Shown here piece by piece: positions 1 to 11,828 of a DNA stretch of 64,000 nt. The stretch comes from an uncultured Pelagibacteraceae bacterium. GTDB lineage: Bacteria > Pseudomonadota > Alphaproteobacteria > Pelagibacterales > Pelagibacteraceae. Position numbers and translations under genes: made by a program. The stretch spans positions 57,501-121,500 of the forward strand of contig CACBXW010000002.1 in assembly GCA_902543295.1 (NCBI GenBank), written 5' to 3'. A model generated the notes under the pieces. It worked only from the letters and a program-made list of their open reading frames with translations. It was not told the DNA's origin and did not search any database. The stretch's first letter is position 1; every line of letters begins with the position of its first letter.

Positions 1-1127
<1,127 letters not shown>

Positions 1128-1283
1128 TTTATGCACAGAAAAAAATTCTGTGTAGAATTAAATTTTTAATAAATATTCATCTTTTCGAATATTCAATGAT
1201 TGCTCTTATCACTACAGAACAATCGGATATAGATATTGATAATATAAAATTTTATTCACAAATTAAAATAACTATGTGTTTCT

Positions 1284-1359
1284 TGGTGGAGGATAGCGGG
1301 ATCGAACCGCTGACCTCCTGAATGCAAATCAGGCGCTCTCCCAGCTGAGCTAATCCCCC
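1284..1359 (-). tRNA. tRNA-Ala (UGC)
   Basis: A full cloverleaf on the minus strand. The acceptor stem GGGGGAT pairs with ATCCTCC, the D arm starts TAGCTCAGCTGGGAGAGC, the anticodon loop carries TGC, the T loop has GGTTCGATCC, and a CCA end is encoded. It is the second spacer tRNA of the rRNA operon, 9 nt downstream of tRNA-Ile. Confidence 0.97.
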
Positions 1360-1368
1360 AGAATTTAT

Positions 1369-1445
1369 TGGTGGGCCGAGAAAGACTCGAACTTTCGACC
1401 CCACCCTTATCAAGGGTGTGCTCTAACCAACTGAGCTACCGGCCC
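1369..1445 (-). tRNA. tRNA-Ile (GAU)
   Basis: A 77-nt cloverleaf on the minus strand with acceptor GGGCCGG, D arm TAGCTCAGTTGGTTAGAGC, anticodon loop containing GAT, T loop GTTCGAGTC and encoded CCA. It is the first spacer tRNA between 16S and 23S and forms the usual Ile-Ala pair. Confidence 0.97.
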
Positions 1446-1470
1446 TTTTCGCAGAAGAGTGAAACACAAA

Positions 1471-1506
1471 TTTTAAGAAGAGAAATGAGGACGGTCAACA
1501 TTAACC
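1471..1506 (-). other. 16S-23S spacer arm of the 16S processing stalk
   Basis: This spacer stretch on the plus strand closely matches the 16S leader read on the minus strand (3103-3138); both contain AAGAAGAGAA and GGACGG. The two arms of the precursor transcript can therefore pair around 16S, as expected of an RNase III processing stem. The pairing is seen; the enzyme is inferred from rRNA maturation in general. Confidence 0.65.
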
Positions 1507-1550
1507 TGTTATATTTTTTAGATTAAGAAATTTATCTTAATCATCCTTAG

Positions 1551-3024
<1,474 letters not shown>

Positions 3025-3102
3025 TAAAAACGGCGCACACTAGCTTCTACATAAATACTAAGAAAATATTTATGCAGTGTTGAAGTGTGTACGACAAATT
3101 TT

Positions 3103-3138
3103 GGTAACCTTAACCGTCCACACTTCTCTTCTTAAAAT
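3103..3138 (-). other. 16S leader arm of the rRNA processing stalk
   Basis: Leader segment complementary in the transcript to the spacer arm at 1471-1506, so the 16S precursor can be closed by a stem of roughly 30 bp with a few mismatches. A second, smaller hairpin (about 3047-3075, AAATACT and TATTTATG arms) lies between this arm and mature 16S. Confidence 0.6.
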
Positions 3139-3146
3139 ATATATAC

Positions 3147-3175
3147 TTATTAAATAGCTAATTGATTTTCACCAA
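3147..3175 (-). promoter_or_regulatory. candidate rRNA operon promoter
   Basis: On the minus strand TTGGTG (3170-3175) is followed after 17 nt by TAATAA (3147-3152), placing a start about 7 nt before the processing-stalk arm. The match to a sigma-70-type promoter is partial. The position just upstream of the rRNA leader is the main support. Confidence 0.35.
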
Positions 3176-3299
3176 TAAATAACATTTTTTAAATGTTGAG
3201 TGGAACGCTTATAAATAATATTATCAATAAATCAAGATATTAGATTAAATTAAAATGGTTAAAAAACTAAGTAAAATCAACACTTTTTAGTGCTTTAAA

Positions 3300-4598
3300 A
3301 TGAAATACTTAAAATCAATGATAGTTAAAGAGTACTCAATTTTTTTTTGGTTAATTTTAATAACTATAATAGGTACTTTTGTTTCTAGCGTTTATAAAAA
3401 AAATCAAGAAGAAAAGATTGAGAATATAAAAGCTACTTTTAATAACATATATTTAAGAAAAACTTTAGGAGAAATAACATCAAATTTAAAACCTAGATTT
3501 ACTGAAATAAATTACGTGTCTATATCTGGTGATACCCATCAAAACATTATAGATAATTTAGATATTAGCAAGCTTGAAAAAAGCAAAATTTTAAAATCAA
3601 TTTTAAGTGAAAAAAGTTTAAAATTGTTAAAAATTAACCAAAAATTCTATTTCAAATTTGACAATTTAACTGATCACAAAATTATAGAATTTAAAGTAGA
3701 AACAGATAATAAAAACGAAATTCTATTTATACGTAACGAAGATAAAAAAGCTTTTATATCAAAAAAAATTAAAAAGAATTTTACTAAAAATCTTGTATAT
3801 AAAGAAACAATTATGACTGAAAGTTTATATAGTAGTGCAGTCAAATTAGGTATTAAACCAAATATTATTTTGGAATTTGCGAGATTATATGGTTTCCAGG
3901 TAGATTTTCAGAGGGACATTTGGAAAAATGATAGTTTCCAAATTATTTATGAAGAATTTATAAATGAAAATAAAAAAGTTGTAGATACGGGAGAAATAAT
4001 TTTCGCGAATTTGAAACTACAAAATAACGATTTGCAATTGTATAAATTTGAATTCGAAAAAAATAAAATTGACTATTTCGATGAAAATGGAAAAAGTATA
4101 AAAAAAACACTGATGAAAACTCCAATTAATGGAGCACGTTTATCTTCATCTTACGGAAAAAGAAAACATCCCATATTAGGTTATACTAAAATGCATACCG
4201 GGACTGATTTTGCTGCACCAACAGGAACCCCAATAATGGCTTCGGGTGATGGAAAAGTTATTAAGGCCGGATGGTGCGGTGGTGGAGGTAATTGTGTAAA
4301 AATTAAACATAATAGAAAATATCAAACAGTTTATGCTCATATGTCAAAATTTGGTAGAGGAATAAAAAAAGGAGTTAAAGTTAAACAGGGTCAAATTATT
4401 GGTTATGTTGGATCTACTGGCTTGTCAACTGGACCTCATTTACACTATGAGGTAATAGAGAATGGAAAAAAAATAAATTCGCAAAAACTTAAGCTACCAT
4501 CAGGTAAGATACTTAAAGGTAGTGAAAGAAAAAAATTTGAAATTAGTAAAATCAAAATAGATGTACTAAAATCTAATCTTATTTCAAAATCTAATTAA
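3300..4598 (+). CDS. M23 family metallopeptidase, membrane-anchored
   Basis: A zinc peptidase predicted to cut peptidoglycan cross-links in the periplasm. The 432-aa protein has an N-terminal membrane segment (about residues 13-31), a long lysine-rich middle region, and a C-terminal LytM/M23 domain (about 275-390). The zinc and catalytic motifs are complete: H299xxxD303 in HTGTDFAAP, H347 in YAH, and H380-L-H382 in GPHLHYE. The layout resembles MepM/YebA-type DD-endopeptidases, but I see no clear LysM repeat, so the middle part may be a degenerate binding or inhibitory region. It stands alone on the plus strand beside the rRNA operon, and its stop codon overlaps that of the convergent DUF4167 gene. 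ATG start. Family assignment is firm; the exact bond cleaved is inferred. Confidence 0.88.
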   Translation: MKYLKSMIVKEYSIFFWLILITIIGTFVSSVYKKNQEEKIENIKATFNNIYLRKTLGEITSNLKPRFTEINYVSISGDTHQNIIDNLDISKLEKSKILKSILSEKSLKLLKINQKFYFKFDNLTDHKIIEFKVETDNKNEILFIRNEDKKAFISKKIKKNFTKNLVYKETIMTESLYSSAVKLGIKPNIILEFARLYGFQVDFQRDIWKNDSFQIIYEEFINENKKVVDTGEIIFANLKLQNNDLQLYKFEFEKNKIDYFDENGKSIKKTLMKTPINGARLSSSYGKRKHPILGYTKMHTGTDFAAPTGTPIMASGDGKVIKAGWCGGGGNCVKIKHNRKYQTVYAHMSKFGRGIKKGVKVKQGQIIGYVGSTGLSTGPHLHYEVIENGKKINSQKLKLPSGKILKGSERKKFEISKIKIDVLKSNLISKSN

Positions 4599-4990
4599 TC
4601 ATTACCAATTGCTTCATCTGTAATATTAGGTGTTTTATCTTCTTTTAAATCATCAATTTTTTGATTGGTCTCTTGGTTAATTGATTGATTAGTGTTAATA
4701 TCTTTATTGGTTTCTTGTAAACTCAATATTCTTGAAAAATGATCGGCATGCTGTAAATAATTTTCTGATAATATTTTATCACCTGAAGATAAAGCCTCTC
4801 TTGCTAAATTTTTGTATTTATCAATTAATTTTGAGGCGTTTTGATTATTTCTATTTACATTCCTTATTCTAAACTCTGAGCTTGCATTAAATCCATTTTG
4901 GCTTTTATGTCCATTGATTGATCTTTTTCTAAAATTTCTTTCTCCATTGGACTTAAATCTATTTTTTCTATTATTACGAAAATTAATCAT
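4595..4990 (-). CDS. DUF4167 domain protein
   Basis: A 131-aa basic protein with an Asn/Arg-rich N-terminus followed by the DUF4167 core (about 38-93), containing ASKLIDKYKNLAREALSSGD and ENYLQHADHFSRIL, which matches the alphaproteobacterial family with its typical YLQHAEHY motif. The acidic C-terminal tail is low complexity. The family usually sits directly downstream of prfA and prmC in Alphaproteobacteria, exactly as here (its start codon shares a base with the prmC stop). Function is not established; the basic N-terminus suggests nucleic-acid or ribosome association, which is inference only. Confidence 0.85.
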   Translation of the reverse strand: MINFRNNRKNRFKSNGERNFRKRSINGHKSQNGFNASSEFRIRNVNRNNQNASKLIDKYKNLAREALSSGDKILSENYLQHADHFSRILSLQETNKDINTNQSINQETNQKIDDLKEDKTPNITDEAIGND

Positions 4991-5835
4991 TAAATTATTT
5001 TAGTAGATACAATTGCTCTAGATTTAAATTGAATATCCTTGCATATTTTATTTATATAGAATCCATTATTTTTTAATAAAACTTTAGAATATTGTTCTTG
5101 ATTTTCACCTATTTCAAATATTAGTTTTCCGTTTCTTTTTAATATTAACTTGCTTTTAAGTATTAATTTATAAATCTCTCTAAAACCATCTATGCCAGCT
5201 TCTAATGCTAAATATGGCTCAAAATTTTTAACATTATCTTCTAATCTCTTTATATTAAATTTTTTAATGTATGGAGGATTAGAAACAATAAAATCATATT
5301 TATTAAATAGAAATTTGTCAATATTGATATTTAAGAATTTAATTTTATTTTCTATGTGATGCATTTTTGCATTGAATTTTGCAATTTTAATAGCTTTTCT
5401 ACTTATATCTATAGCTGTAGCACGACAGTTTGGTCTCTCTTTCAGAATTGATATTATTATACAACCTGATCCAGTTCCTACATCCAATATCGTGCATGAT
5501 TTTTTACTATTTATAAGTTTTAAACTTTGATCAACCAAAATTTCTGTTTCAGGTCTTGGTATTAAAACATCTTTATTAACTAGAAAATTGAATTTCCAAA
5601 ACTCTTTTTTCTTTATTAAATAAGCTACAGGCTCATTTTTCTTTCTTCTAAATATAAGTTTTTTATAAGGTATTAAAAATTTGTCATCAACTTCATTATT
5701 TAAATTTATTAATATTTGTTCTCGACTAGAATTTAATAATTTAGCAAGTAATAATTCACTATCTAAGTTATAACTGCTTATATTTTTACTTTTAAGATGT
5801 TCGCTCCCAAATTTTAATAAATCATAATACTTCAT
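4990..5835 (-). CDS. prmC: peptide chain release factor N5-glutamine methyltransferase PrmC
   Basis: This enzyme methylates the glutamine of the GGQ motif in release factors RF1/RF2, using SAM, in the cytoplasm. The sequence shows an N-terminal helical RF-binding part, the SAM-binding loop DVGTGSGC (about 119-126) and the substrate-binding NPPY motif (about 186-189), which is diagnostic for Gln/Asn methyltransferases. Length (281 aa) is normal. I start at the ATG at 5835, which shares one base with the prfA stop (TGATG); the codon one triplet upstream is only a TTG. It is coupled to prfA, its substrate gene, so enzyme and target are made together. Confidence 0.95.
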   Translation of the reverse strand: MKYYDLLKFGSEHLKSKNISSYNLDSELLLAKLLNSSREQILINLNNEVDDKFLIPYKKLIFRRKKNEPVAYLIKKKEFWKFNFLVNKDVLIPRPETEILVDQSLKLINSKKSCTILDVGTGSGCIIISILKERPNCRATAIDISRKAIKIAKFNAKMHHIENKIKFLNINIDKFLFNKYDFIVSNPPYIKKFNIKRLEDNVKNFEPYLALEAGIDGFREIYKLILKSKLILKRNGKLIFEIGENQEQYSKVLLKNNGFYINKICKDIQFKSRAIVSTKII

Positions 5836-6908
5836 CAATTTATTTTGTTCAGTTCTTCTTGTTGAGCTTGAAGGCTAAGATTTTCTACAAATTCATCAAA
5901 TATTTCACCTTCCATAAATTCTTCTAATTTGTGCAAAGTTAAATTTATTCTGTGGTCTGTTACTCTTCCTTGTGGAAAATTATAAGTTCTAATTCTTTCG
6001 GATCTATCCCCAGATCCAATCTTACTTTTTCTATCTTTCGATCTTTCTTGATCTATTTTCTGTCTTTCATGATCATAAATTCTAGACTTTAATATTTTGA
6101 GTCCTTTTTCTTTATTTCTTATTTGTGACTTTTCATCTTGTTGGCTTACAACAATGCCTGTTGGAATGTGAGTAATTCTGACTGCTGAGTCAGTAGTATT
6201 AACACTTTGACCACCTGGACCACTACTTCTAAAAACATCGATTCTTAAATCTTTTTCATCTATTTTAATATCTAAATCTTCGGCTTCTGGCAAAACTGCA
6301 ACAGTTGCGGCAGATGTATGTACTCTTCCTTGCGTTTCTGTGTCCGGCACTCTCTGTACTCTATGTACTCCACTTTCATATTTCAAAGAAGAATAAATAT
6401 TATTTCCTTTGATTAAAGCTATTACTTCTTTAAGTCCACCAGCTTCACTTTTTGAGATTGAAATAATTTCTATGCTCCATTTTTTTTTTTGACTAACTTT
6501 TTCATACATTTTATACAAATCTGAGGCAAAGAGACTTGCTTCAAGGCCTCCTGTGCCTGCTCTAATTTCGATAATAGCATTTTTGCTATCAGCTAGGTCT
6601 TTTGGAAGTAAAAAAAGTTTTATTTTCTTTTCATTTAATTCAAAATTATTTTTAAGATTTTCAAGTTCACTAGTCGCGAACTCTTTCATTTCAGTATCTG
6701 AGTTTTTATCATTTATTATATTATTTAAGTCCTCGGTATCATTTTGGTAACTCAAATACTCTTTGGCATTTTTTATTATGTCATTCAAATCAGAATATTC
6801 TTTTGAAATTTCAGCAAATTTATTTTTATCTACTTCTCCAGATGAAAGTTGTTTTTCGAGTTTAATATGTCTATCAATTAAATTCTGAATTTTTTTTTGC
6901 GGAAGCAT
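5835..6908 (-). CDS. prfA: peptide chain release factor 1
   Basis: RF1 recognises UAA and UAG stop codons and triggers peptide release at the ribosome. The 357-aa protein has the codon-recognition tripeptide PxT (PDT, 188-190, in [10 protein letters not shown]) and the catalytic GGQ (232-234, in [10 protein letters not shown]), plus the conserved [12 protein letters not shown] segment. Length is normal. The coding strand carries an A11 run encoding Gln-Lys-Lys-Lys near residue 140, a possible slippage site, but the frame is intact. It lies between ispG, whose start is about 4 nt away on the same strand, and prmC. Confidence 0.97.
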   Translation of the reverse strand: MLPQKKIQNLIDRHIKLEKQLSSGEVDKNKFAEISKEYSDLNDIIKNAKEYLSYQNDTEDLNNIINDKNSDTEMKEFATSELENLKNNFELNEKKIKLFLLPKDLADSKNAIIEIRAGTGGLEASLFASDLYKMYEKVSQKKKWSIEIISISKSEAGGLKEVIALIKGNNIYSSLKYESGVHRVQRVPDTETQGRVHTSAATVAVLPEAEDLDIKIDEKDLRIDVFRSSGPGGQSVNTTDSAVRITHIPTGIVVSQQDEKSQIRNKEKGLKILKSRIYDHERQKIDQERSKDRKSKIGSGDRSERIRTYNFPQGRVTDHRINLTLHKLEEFMEGEIFDEFVENLSLQAQQEELNKIN

Positions 6909-6912
6909 TTTT

Positions 6913-8007
6913 TTATAATTTTGAAGCTTTTTCTTCCACTAAAGTAACTATTTTATTAATCATGTCTTTGGTCATTACTTTTTCTGACTCCAAACCATTC
7001 AGATACAACATATGATTATCTTTTCCACCGCCGGTTAAACCTATTTCAGTCTGTTTAGCTTCACCCGGTCCATTAACTACACAACCTATAATCGACAGAG
7101 TTATTGGTTTTTTTATATGTGATAATCTTTTTTCTAATTGTTTCACTGTATCAATCACTTGGAAAGCTTGTCTTGCACAAGATGGGCACGAAATTATTTT
7201 TACACCTCTATTTCTTAAATTTAATGATTTTAAAATTTCATTGCCAACTTTTATTTCTTCAACTGGATCGTCAGAAAGTGATACTCTTACTGTATCTCCT
7301 ATTCCATCAAGTAGTAAATTGCCAAGTCCTATAGAAGTTTTAATACTTCCTGGCAAATAACTTCCTGCCTCAGTAATACCAAGGTGTAATGGATAATCTG
7401 TTTTATTTGATAACAATTTGTATGCAGCTATTGATAAAAATACATCCGAAGATTTTACACTTATTTTAAAATTAGAGAAATCCATATCCTCTATAATTTT
7501 TATATTTCTTAAAGCGCTTTCCACTAAAGCTTCTGGGCAAGGCTCTTTATATTTCTCGAGAATATCTTTTTCCAAAGATCCAGAATTAACTCCGATTCTT
7601 ATTGAACAATTGTTATTTTTTGCTGCAGAAATTATTTCTGCAATTCTTTTTATGCTCCCGATATTTCCTGGGTTTATACGAAGACAGTGGGCACCGTTTT
7701 CTGCTGCTTCAATCGCTCTTTTATAATGAAAGTGTATATCTGCAACTATTGGAACATCTATATGTTTTATAATTGTTTTTAATGACTCCGTAGACTTGCT
7801 ATCAGGGCATGATACTCTTACAATATCTGCGCCAGCTTCTGATACTTTATTTATTTGTTCTATTGTAGATTTATGGTCAGTTGTCAAAGTATTAGTCATT
7901 GTTTGAACTGAAATTGGATTATTGCCGCCTACTTTAATTTTACCAACACTTATTTCCCTTGTCTCCTTTCTATTTATTTTTCTAAATGGTCTAATTTCAG
8001 TTGTCAT
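6913..8007 (-). CDS. ispG: 4-hydroxy-3-methylbut-2-enyl diphosphate synthase (flavodoxin/ferredoxin)
   Basis: IspG (GcpE) performs the penultimate step of the MEP isoprenoid pathway, reducing MEcPP to HMBPP with a [4Fe-4S] cluster. The 364-aa protein has the TIM-barrel N-terminus starting near [14 protein letters not shown] and a C-terminal cluster domain with Cys274 and Cys277 (CPSC) and Cys309 (GCVVNGPGE), with Glu316 as fourth ligand. It is the short bacterial form without the insert domain of plant and some bacterial enzymes. Its ATG overlaps the lysC stop by 4 nt, so it is probably cotranscribed with lysC. Confidence 0.97.
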   Translation of the reverse strand: MTTEIRPFRKINRKETREISVGKIKVGGNNPISVQTMTNTLTTDHKSTIEQINKVSEAGADIVRVSCPDSKSTESLKTIIKHIDVPIVADIHFHYKRAIEAAENGAHCLRINPGNIGSIKRIAEIISAAKNNNCSIRIGVNSGSLEKDILEKYKEPCPEALVESALRNIKIIEDMDFSNFKISVKSSDVFLSIAAYKLLSNKTDYPLHLGITEAGSYLPGSIKTSIGLGNLLLDGIGDTVRVSLSDDPVEEIKVGNEILKSLNLRNRGVKIISCPSCARQAFQVIDTVKQLEKRLSHIKKPITLSIIGCVVNGPGEAKQTEIGLTGGGKDNHMLYLNGLESEKVMTKDMINKIVTLVEEKASKL

Positions 8008-9215
8008 TTGTCTAGATTAAATTCTTGGTGTAGGCAGTGAATCGCTTTTGCAACATTTGCTCTTTTAATTAAAACTGATATTTTTATTTCCGAAGTAGAG
8101 ATTACTTGTATATTTATATTTTTTCTTGCAAGTGATTGAAACATTCTAAATGTTACCCCTGGGGTGGCGATCATACCAACACCAATAATCGAAACTTTTG
8201 ATACATTCTTATCAATAATCATTTTTTTAAATTTAATATTTTTATTTTTATTTATAATTTTTTTCGTTTTAGTTAAATCATATGACTTTATCGTAAAAGT
8301 AAGGTCTGTTTCTTTATCGTCTGAAGATATATTTTGAACAACCATATCTACGTTAATAGAATTTTGTGAAAGAGGTTTAAAAATTGAAGCAGCTATACCT
8401 GGCCTATCTTTAACACCAATTAATGATACTTTTGCATCATTATCTGTGGAAGAAATTCCTGTAATAACTTTATTGTTAATGATATTTTTTTGTTTGGTTA
8501 TTAAAGTACCTTTTTTGTCAACAAATGATGACTTTACTTCAATATCAATTCTATTCAGTCTTGCATCCTGTATTGAATGTGGTTGCATTACTTTTGATCC
8601 CAATGAAGCCATTTCTAACATTTCTTCATATGATATATTTTTAATTTTTTTTGCGGAGTTAAGTTTTTTTGGGTCGGTAGTATATATGCCTTCGACATCT
8701 GTATAAATTACACATCGATCAGCTTTAAAAAACTTAGCAACCATAATTGCACTAGAGTCCGATCCGCCCCGGCCAATAGTAGTAATATTTAAATTTTTAT
8801 TTACTCCTTGAAAACCAGCTATAATTGGTATTCCTCCAGAATTTAAAAATTTTAATACTTTAGTTTTATTTATATATTTAATTCTTGAATACTTATGCTT
8901 TCCCTCTGTAAAAATTGGTATTTGCCATGCCATCCAAGATCTAGAATTTAAACCATTTGCTGCTAAATGGCCTGCTAACAACGAACACGAAATCTGCTCA
9001 CCAGCAGAAACTAAAACATCATATTCATTATCAGGAAAATTTTCACTGATTTTTTTTGACATATTTATTAACTTATTGGTAGTACCACTCATTGCAGATG
9101 ACAAAACTATTACTCTATATTTCTTTGAGTAAGATTTAATTATTTTTGATACGTTTTTAATTCTTTGAATTGACCCAACTGAAGTTCCTCCAAATTTTAA
9201 TACAATAATTTTCAT
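8004..9215 (-). CDS. lysC: aspartate kinase, monofunctional
   Basis: Phosphorylates aspartate, the entry step to lysine, threonine, methionine and diaminopimelate. The 403-aa protein begins with the family signature [11 protein letters not shown], has the catalytic domain to about residue 250 (GRGGSDSSA and [13 protein letters not shown] motifs) and two C-terminal ACT domains (around 265-330 and 340-400; [12 protein letters not shown] and [11 protein letters not shown]) that normally bind lysine or threonine for feedback control. There is no homoserine dehydrogenase fusion. It is divergent from ubiG with a 66-nt gap, a common alphaproteobacterial arrangement, and leads into ispG. Confidence 0.96.
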   Translation of the reverse strand: MKIIVLKFGGTSVGSIQRIKNVSKIIKSYSKKYRVIVLSSAMSGTTNKLINMSKKISENFPDNEYDVLVSAGEQISCSLLAGHLAANGLNSRSWMAWQIPIFTEGKHKYSRIKYINKTKVLKFLNSGGIPIIAGFQGVNKNLNITTIGRGGSDSSAIMVAKFFKADRCVIYTDVEGIYTTDPKKLNSAKKIKNISYEEMLEMASLGSKVMQPHSIQDARLNRIDIEVKSSFVDKKGTLITKQKNIINNKVITGISSTDNDAKVSLIGVKDRPGIAASIFKPLSQNSINVDMVVQNISSDDKETDLTFTIKSYDLTKTKKIINKNKNIKFKKMIIDKNVSKVSIIGVGMIATPGVTFRMFQSLARKNINIQVISTSEIKISVLIKRANVAKAIHCLHQEFNLDK

Positions 9216-9281
9216 TGGTAGTTTTATTTACAAGCTTTATAATATTGATAAAATACATCTTATTTATAATGTCAATAAAGA

Positions 9282-10010
9282 ATGAACAATAATACTATAA
9301 ACAAAGAAGAAGTGGAAAAATTTAGCAAAATTGCTGAAGAATGGTGGAATCCTAATGGAAAATTTAAACCACTTCATAAATTTAATCCAATTAGAATAGA
9401 GTATATAAAAAACAATATTATTAAAGATTTTAACATTTCATCAAATCGCAAACCATTAAAAGGAATAAGTATTCTTGATATTGGATGTGGAGGAGGTTTA
9501 TTATCTGAGCCTTTAGCAAGACTTGGAGCAGAAGTTGTAGGTATCGATGCGTCCAAAAAAAATATTGATATTGCAAAACATCATTTAAAAAAAAGCAATT
9601 TAAACATTGAATATCATGATAAGTCTCCAGAGAATTTTAATTATGAAAAAAAATTTGATGTAATTCTAAATATGGAAATAGTTGAACATGTCGAAGATAT
9701 TCCTAAATTTATAAATCAAAGTACAAAATTTTTAAAAAACAATGGTTTAATGTTCATTGCCACCTTAAACCAAACATTAAAATCTTATGTATTTGCAATA
9801 ATAGGAGCTGAATATATTTTAAGATGGCTTCCAATCGGAACACATGATTGGAATAAATTTGTAAAACCTGAAAATCTAGAAAATATCTGCAATAAAAATT
9901 CACTCGTATTAAAAAGTATTAGTGGAGTTAAATTTAATCCACTTTTAAATAAGTGGAAACTTTCAAATGACAAATCCGTAAATTATATAACAAAGTACAA
10001 AAAGAGTTAA
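9282..10010 (+). CDS. ubiG: ubiquinone biosynthesis O-methyltransferase
   Basis: UbiG carries out the O-methylation steps of ubiquinone synthesis with SAM. The 242-aa protein has the UbiG start pattern (EEVEKFSKIAEEWWNPNGKF), the SAM-binding loop ILDIGCGGGLLSEPLARLGA (about 64-83), and the post-motif region with NMEIVEHVED. Length and motifs are standard. Divergent from lysC; its stop overlaps the convergent DUF1178 gene by 4 nt. Confidence 0.95.
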   Translation: MNNNTINKEEVEKFSKIAEEWWNPNGKFKPLHKFNPIRIEYIKNNIIKDFNISSNRKPLKGISILDIGCGGGLLSEPLARLGAEVVGIDASKKNIDIAKHHLKKSNLNIEYHDKSPENFNYEKKFDVILNMEIVEHVEDIPKFINQSTKFLKNNGLMFIATLNQTLKSYVFAIIGAEYILRWLPIGTHDWNKFVKPENLENICNKNSLVLKSISGVKFNPLLNKWKLSNDKSVNYITKYKKS

Positions 10011-10429
10011 TTTTCCTTATCTTCAATCCATGGAATGGTTGATGTTTCTATACCTTCTTCTTTTAGTTCCTTAATGTCTTCAATTGATGCTTTGCCAAAA
10101 ATATTTTTTTTATTCTTTTTTTTGCTGTAATGAATGGATCTAGCCTCATAAGCAAAATTTTCTCCAACATATTTAAAGTTTTCTTTTACAAATTTTTGAT
10201 ATTCTCTTATTTTTTTTTTAACATTTCTATAATTCTTGTAAGCTTTATCTTGTTTGAAGTTAGAATTAGCTAAATTTGGCTTCATCAAAGACTTTTCAAT
10301 TTTTTGAGAATTACATTGTTGACAACTAAGAAGCTTTAGTTTTTTTAATTTATCAAATTCTTTTGAGCTGGCAAACCAGCTCTCAAACTCAAGACTGCAA
10401 TTTTTACAATTTAATAAGTACTTAATCAT
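10007..10429 (-). CDS. DUF1178 family protein
   Basis: A 140-aa protein with an N-terminal zinc-ribbon-like pattern: CKNC near residues 8-11 and CQQC near 36-39, separated by the family segment LEFESWFASSKEFDKL. The C-terminal half contains the conserved EARSIHYSKK and the ending GIETSTIPWIEDKEN, matching DUF1178 proteins (pattern EARAIHYGE...PLP). The family is common in Alphaproteobacteria near ubiG and lysC. No biochemical function is known to me; metal binding is inferred from the cysteines. Confidence 0.85.
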   Translation of the reverse strand: MIKYLLNCKNCSLEFESWFASSKEFDKLKKLKLLSCQQCNSQKIEKSLMKPNLANSNFKQDKAYKNYRNVKKKIREYQKFVKENFKYVGENFAYEARSIHYSKKKNKKNIFGKASIEDIKELKEEGIETSTIPWIEDKEN

Positions 10430-10467
10430 TAAAATCGATTTAATTATATCTTATAAGATTTCAATAC

Positions 10468-11769
10468 CTAAGATCTGTAATCGGAATTAATTTCAATATA
10501 TTCCTTAGATAAATCCATAGTATACGCTGTAAATTTTTTACTTCCAATAGATAGATCAATTGTTATCTCTATATTCTCATTTTTCATATAATCACTTAGG
10601 ATATTTTCGTTATAATTTTTATCTAATTTTCCATCTTTAAGAATCATATTAGATCCCATTAATATAGATAATTTTTCTTGTCTAACAGTCGCTCCACTTT
10701 TTCCGATTGCCATCGCAATTCTACCCCAATTAGGATCTTCTCCAAAGATTGCTGTTTTAACTAATGGTGAGTTAGCTATTGAGAAACAAATATTTTTTGC
10801 ATCTTTCTCAGTTTTGCTATTAATGCATTTAATGGTAACAAATTTTGTTGCTCCCTCTCCATCACTCGCAACTCTTTTTGCTAAGTTTAGCATGACCTGA
10901 TGAACACTACTAATGAATTGCTTTAATTTTGGATCTTTAAAACTTTTTATCTCTTTATTGTTTGCTTTGCCCGTTGAAAATATTGAAACCATGTCATTTG
11001 TGCTAGTATCCCCATCGCATGTTATAGCATTAAAAGTAGTCTTAATATTTAAATTAATTATCTGTTTCAAAATTGATGAAGAAATCTTGGCATCAGTAAA
11101 AATAAATCCTAAAGTTGTTGCCATATTTGGAAAGATCATTCCTGATCCTTTTGCAACTCCATATATTTTTATATTGGAACCGGCTATCTTACATTCTGCC
11201 ATTGATAATTTTGGTTTAGTGTCTGTTGTCATAATCCCAAGAGCTGCTTTGATCCAAATTAGTTTGTTTTGATTGTATTTTATTTTATCAACTAAGTTTT
11301 TAGTGCTACTTAAAATTTCATTTTCAGGAAATTTTTCCCCTATGGTACCTGTGCAAGCAAATAATATTTGATTTGGTTTAATTTCTCTTGGCCTTTCTTC
11401 ATCTTCTATTTGTTTTGATGTTAATAATTTTGACAAATTTAAGGAAATTTTTTTAAGAGAGTTATAGCCATCATTTCCTGTTAAGGCATTTGCATTTCTT
11501 GTATTAATTAAAATGCCATAAATTTTTTTATCTTTTATTTTTTTATTCCATTTTATATTTTCAGATACTAAACTAGATTTTGTATATACATTCGCATAAT
11601 TTGCACCTTCCCTAAAATAAAATAAAACTAAGTCGTCTCTTTTTTTATTATAAAGACCACAGCTAATTGTTGAGATAGATAATCCATCAATATGTTCAAG
11701 ATCTTGAAAATGTCCTATTTTAGAGTCCTTGTGTTTCTTGTCAAAAAAGTTGTTTATACCAAAATCCAT
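10468..11769 (-). CDS. argJ: glutamate N-acetyltransferase / amino-acid N-acetyltransferase
   Basis: ArgJ transfers acetyl from N-acetylornithine to glutamate, closing the arginine acetyl cycle; some forms also use acetyl-CoA. The 433-aa precursor has the self-cleavage site in FPNMATTLGF, where Ala217-Thr218 is the expected scissile bond and Thr218 the nucleophile of the beta chain. Further family motifs include CTGTIGEKFP, KGSGMI, CDGDTSTNDM and EDPNWGRI. Length is a little above average because of short insertions. With argF-argD and argB elsewhere in the window, most of the arginine route is represented. It is transcribed away from secA. Confidence 0.95.
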   Translation of the reverse strand: MDFGINNFFDKKHKDSKIGHFQDLEHIDGLSISTISCGLYNKKRDDLVLFYFREGANYANVYTKSSLVSENIKWNKKIKDKKIYGILINTRNANALTGNDGYNSLKKISLNLSKLLTSKQIEDEERPREIKPNQILFACTGTIGEKFPENEILSSTKNLVDKIKYNQNKLIWIKAALGIMTTDTKPKLSMAECKIAGSNIKIYGVAKGSGMIFPNMATTLGFIFTDAKISSSILKQIINLNIKTTFNAITCDGDTSTNDMVSIFSTGKANNKEIKSFKDPKLKQFISSVHQVMLNLAKRVASDGEGATKFVTIKCINSKTEKDAKNICFSIANSPLVKTAIFGEDPNWGRIAMAIGKSGATVRQEKLSILMGSNMILKDGKLDKNYNENILSDYMKNENIEITIDLSIGSKKFTAYTMDLSKEYIEINSDYRS

Positions 11770-11828
11770 GCTATTTAATTTTTTAAATAAATAACTATAT
11801 AATTTATAACTATTAAAACATCAAAAAT

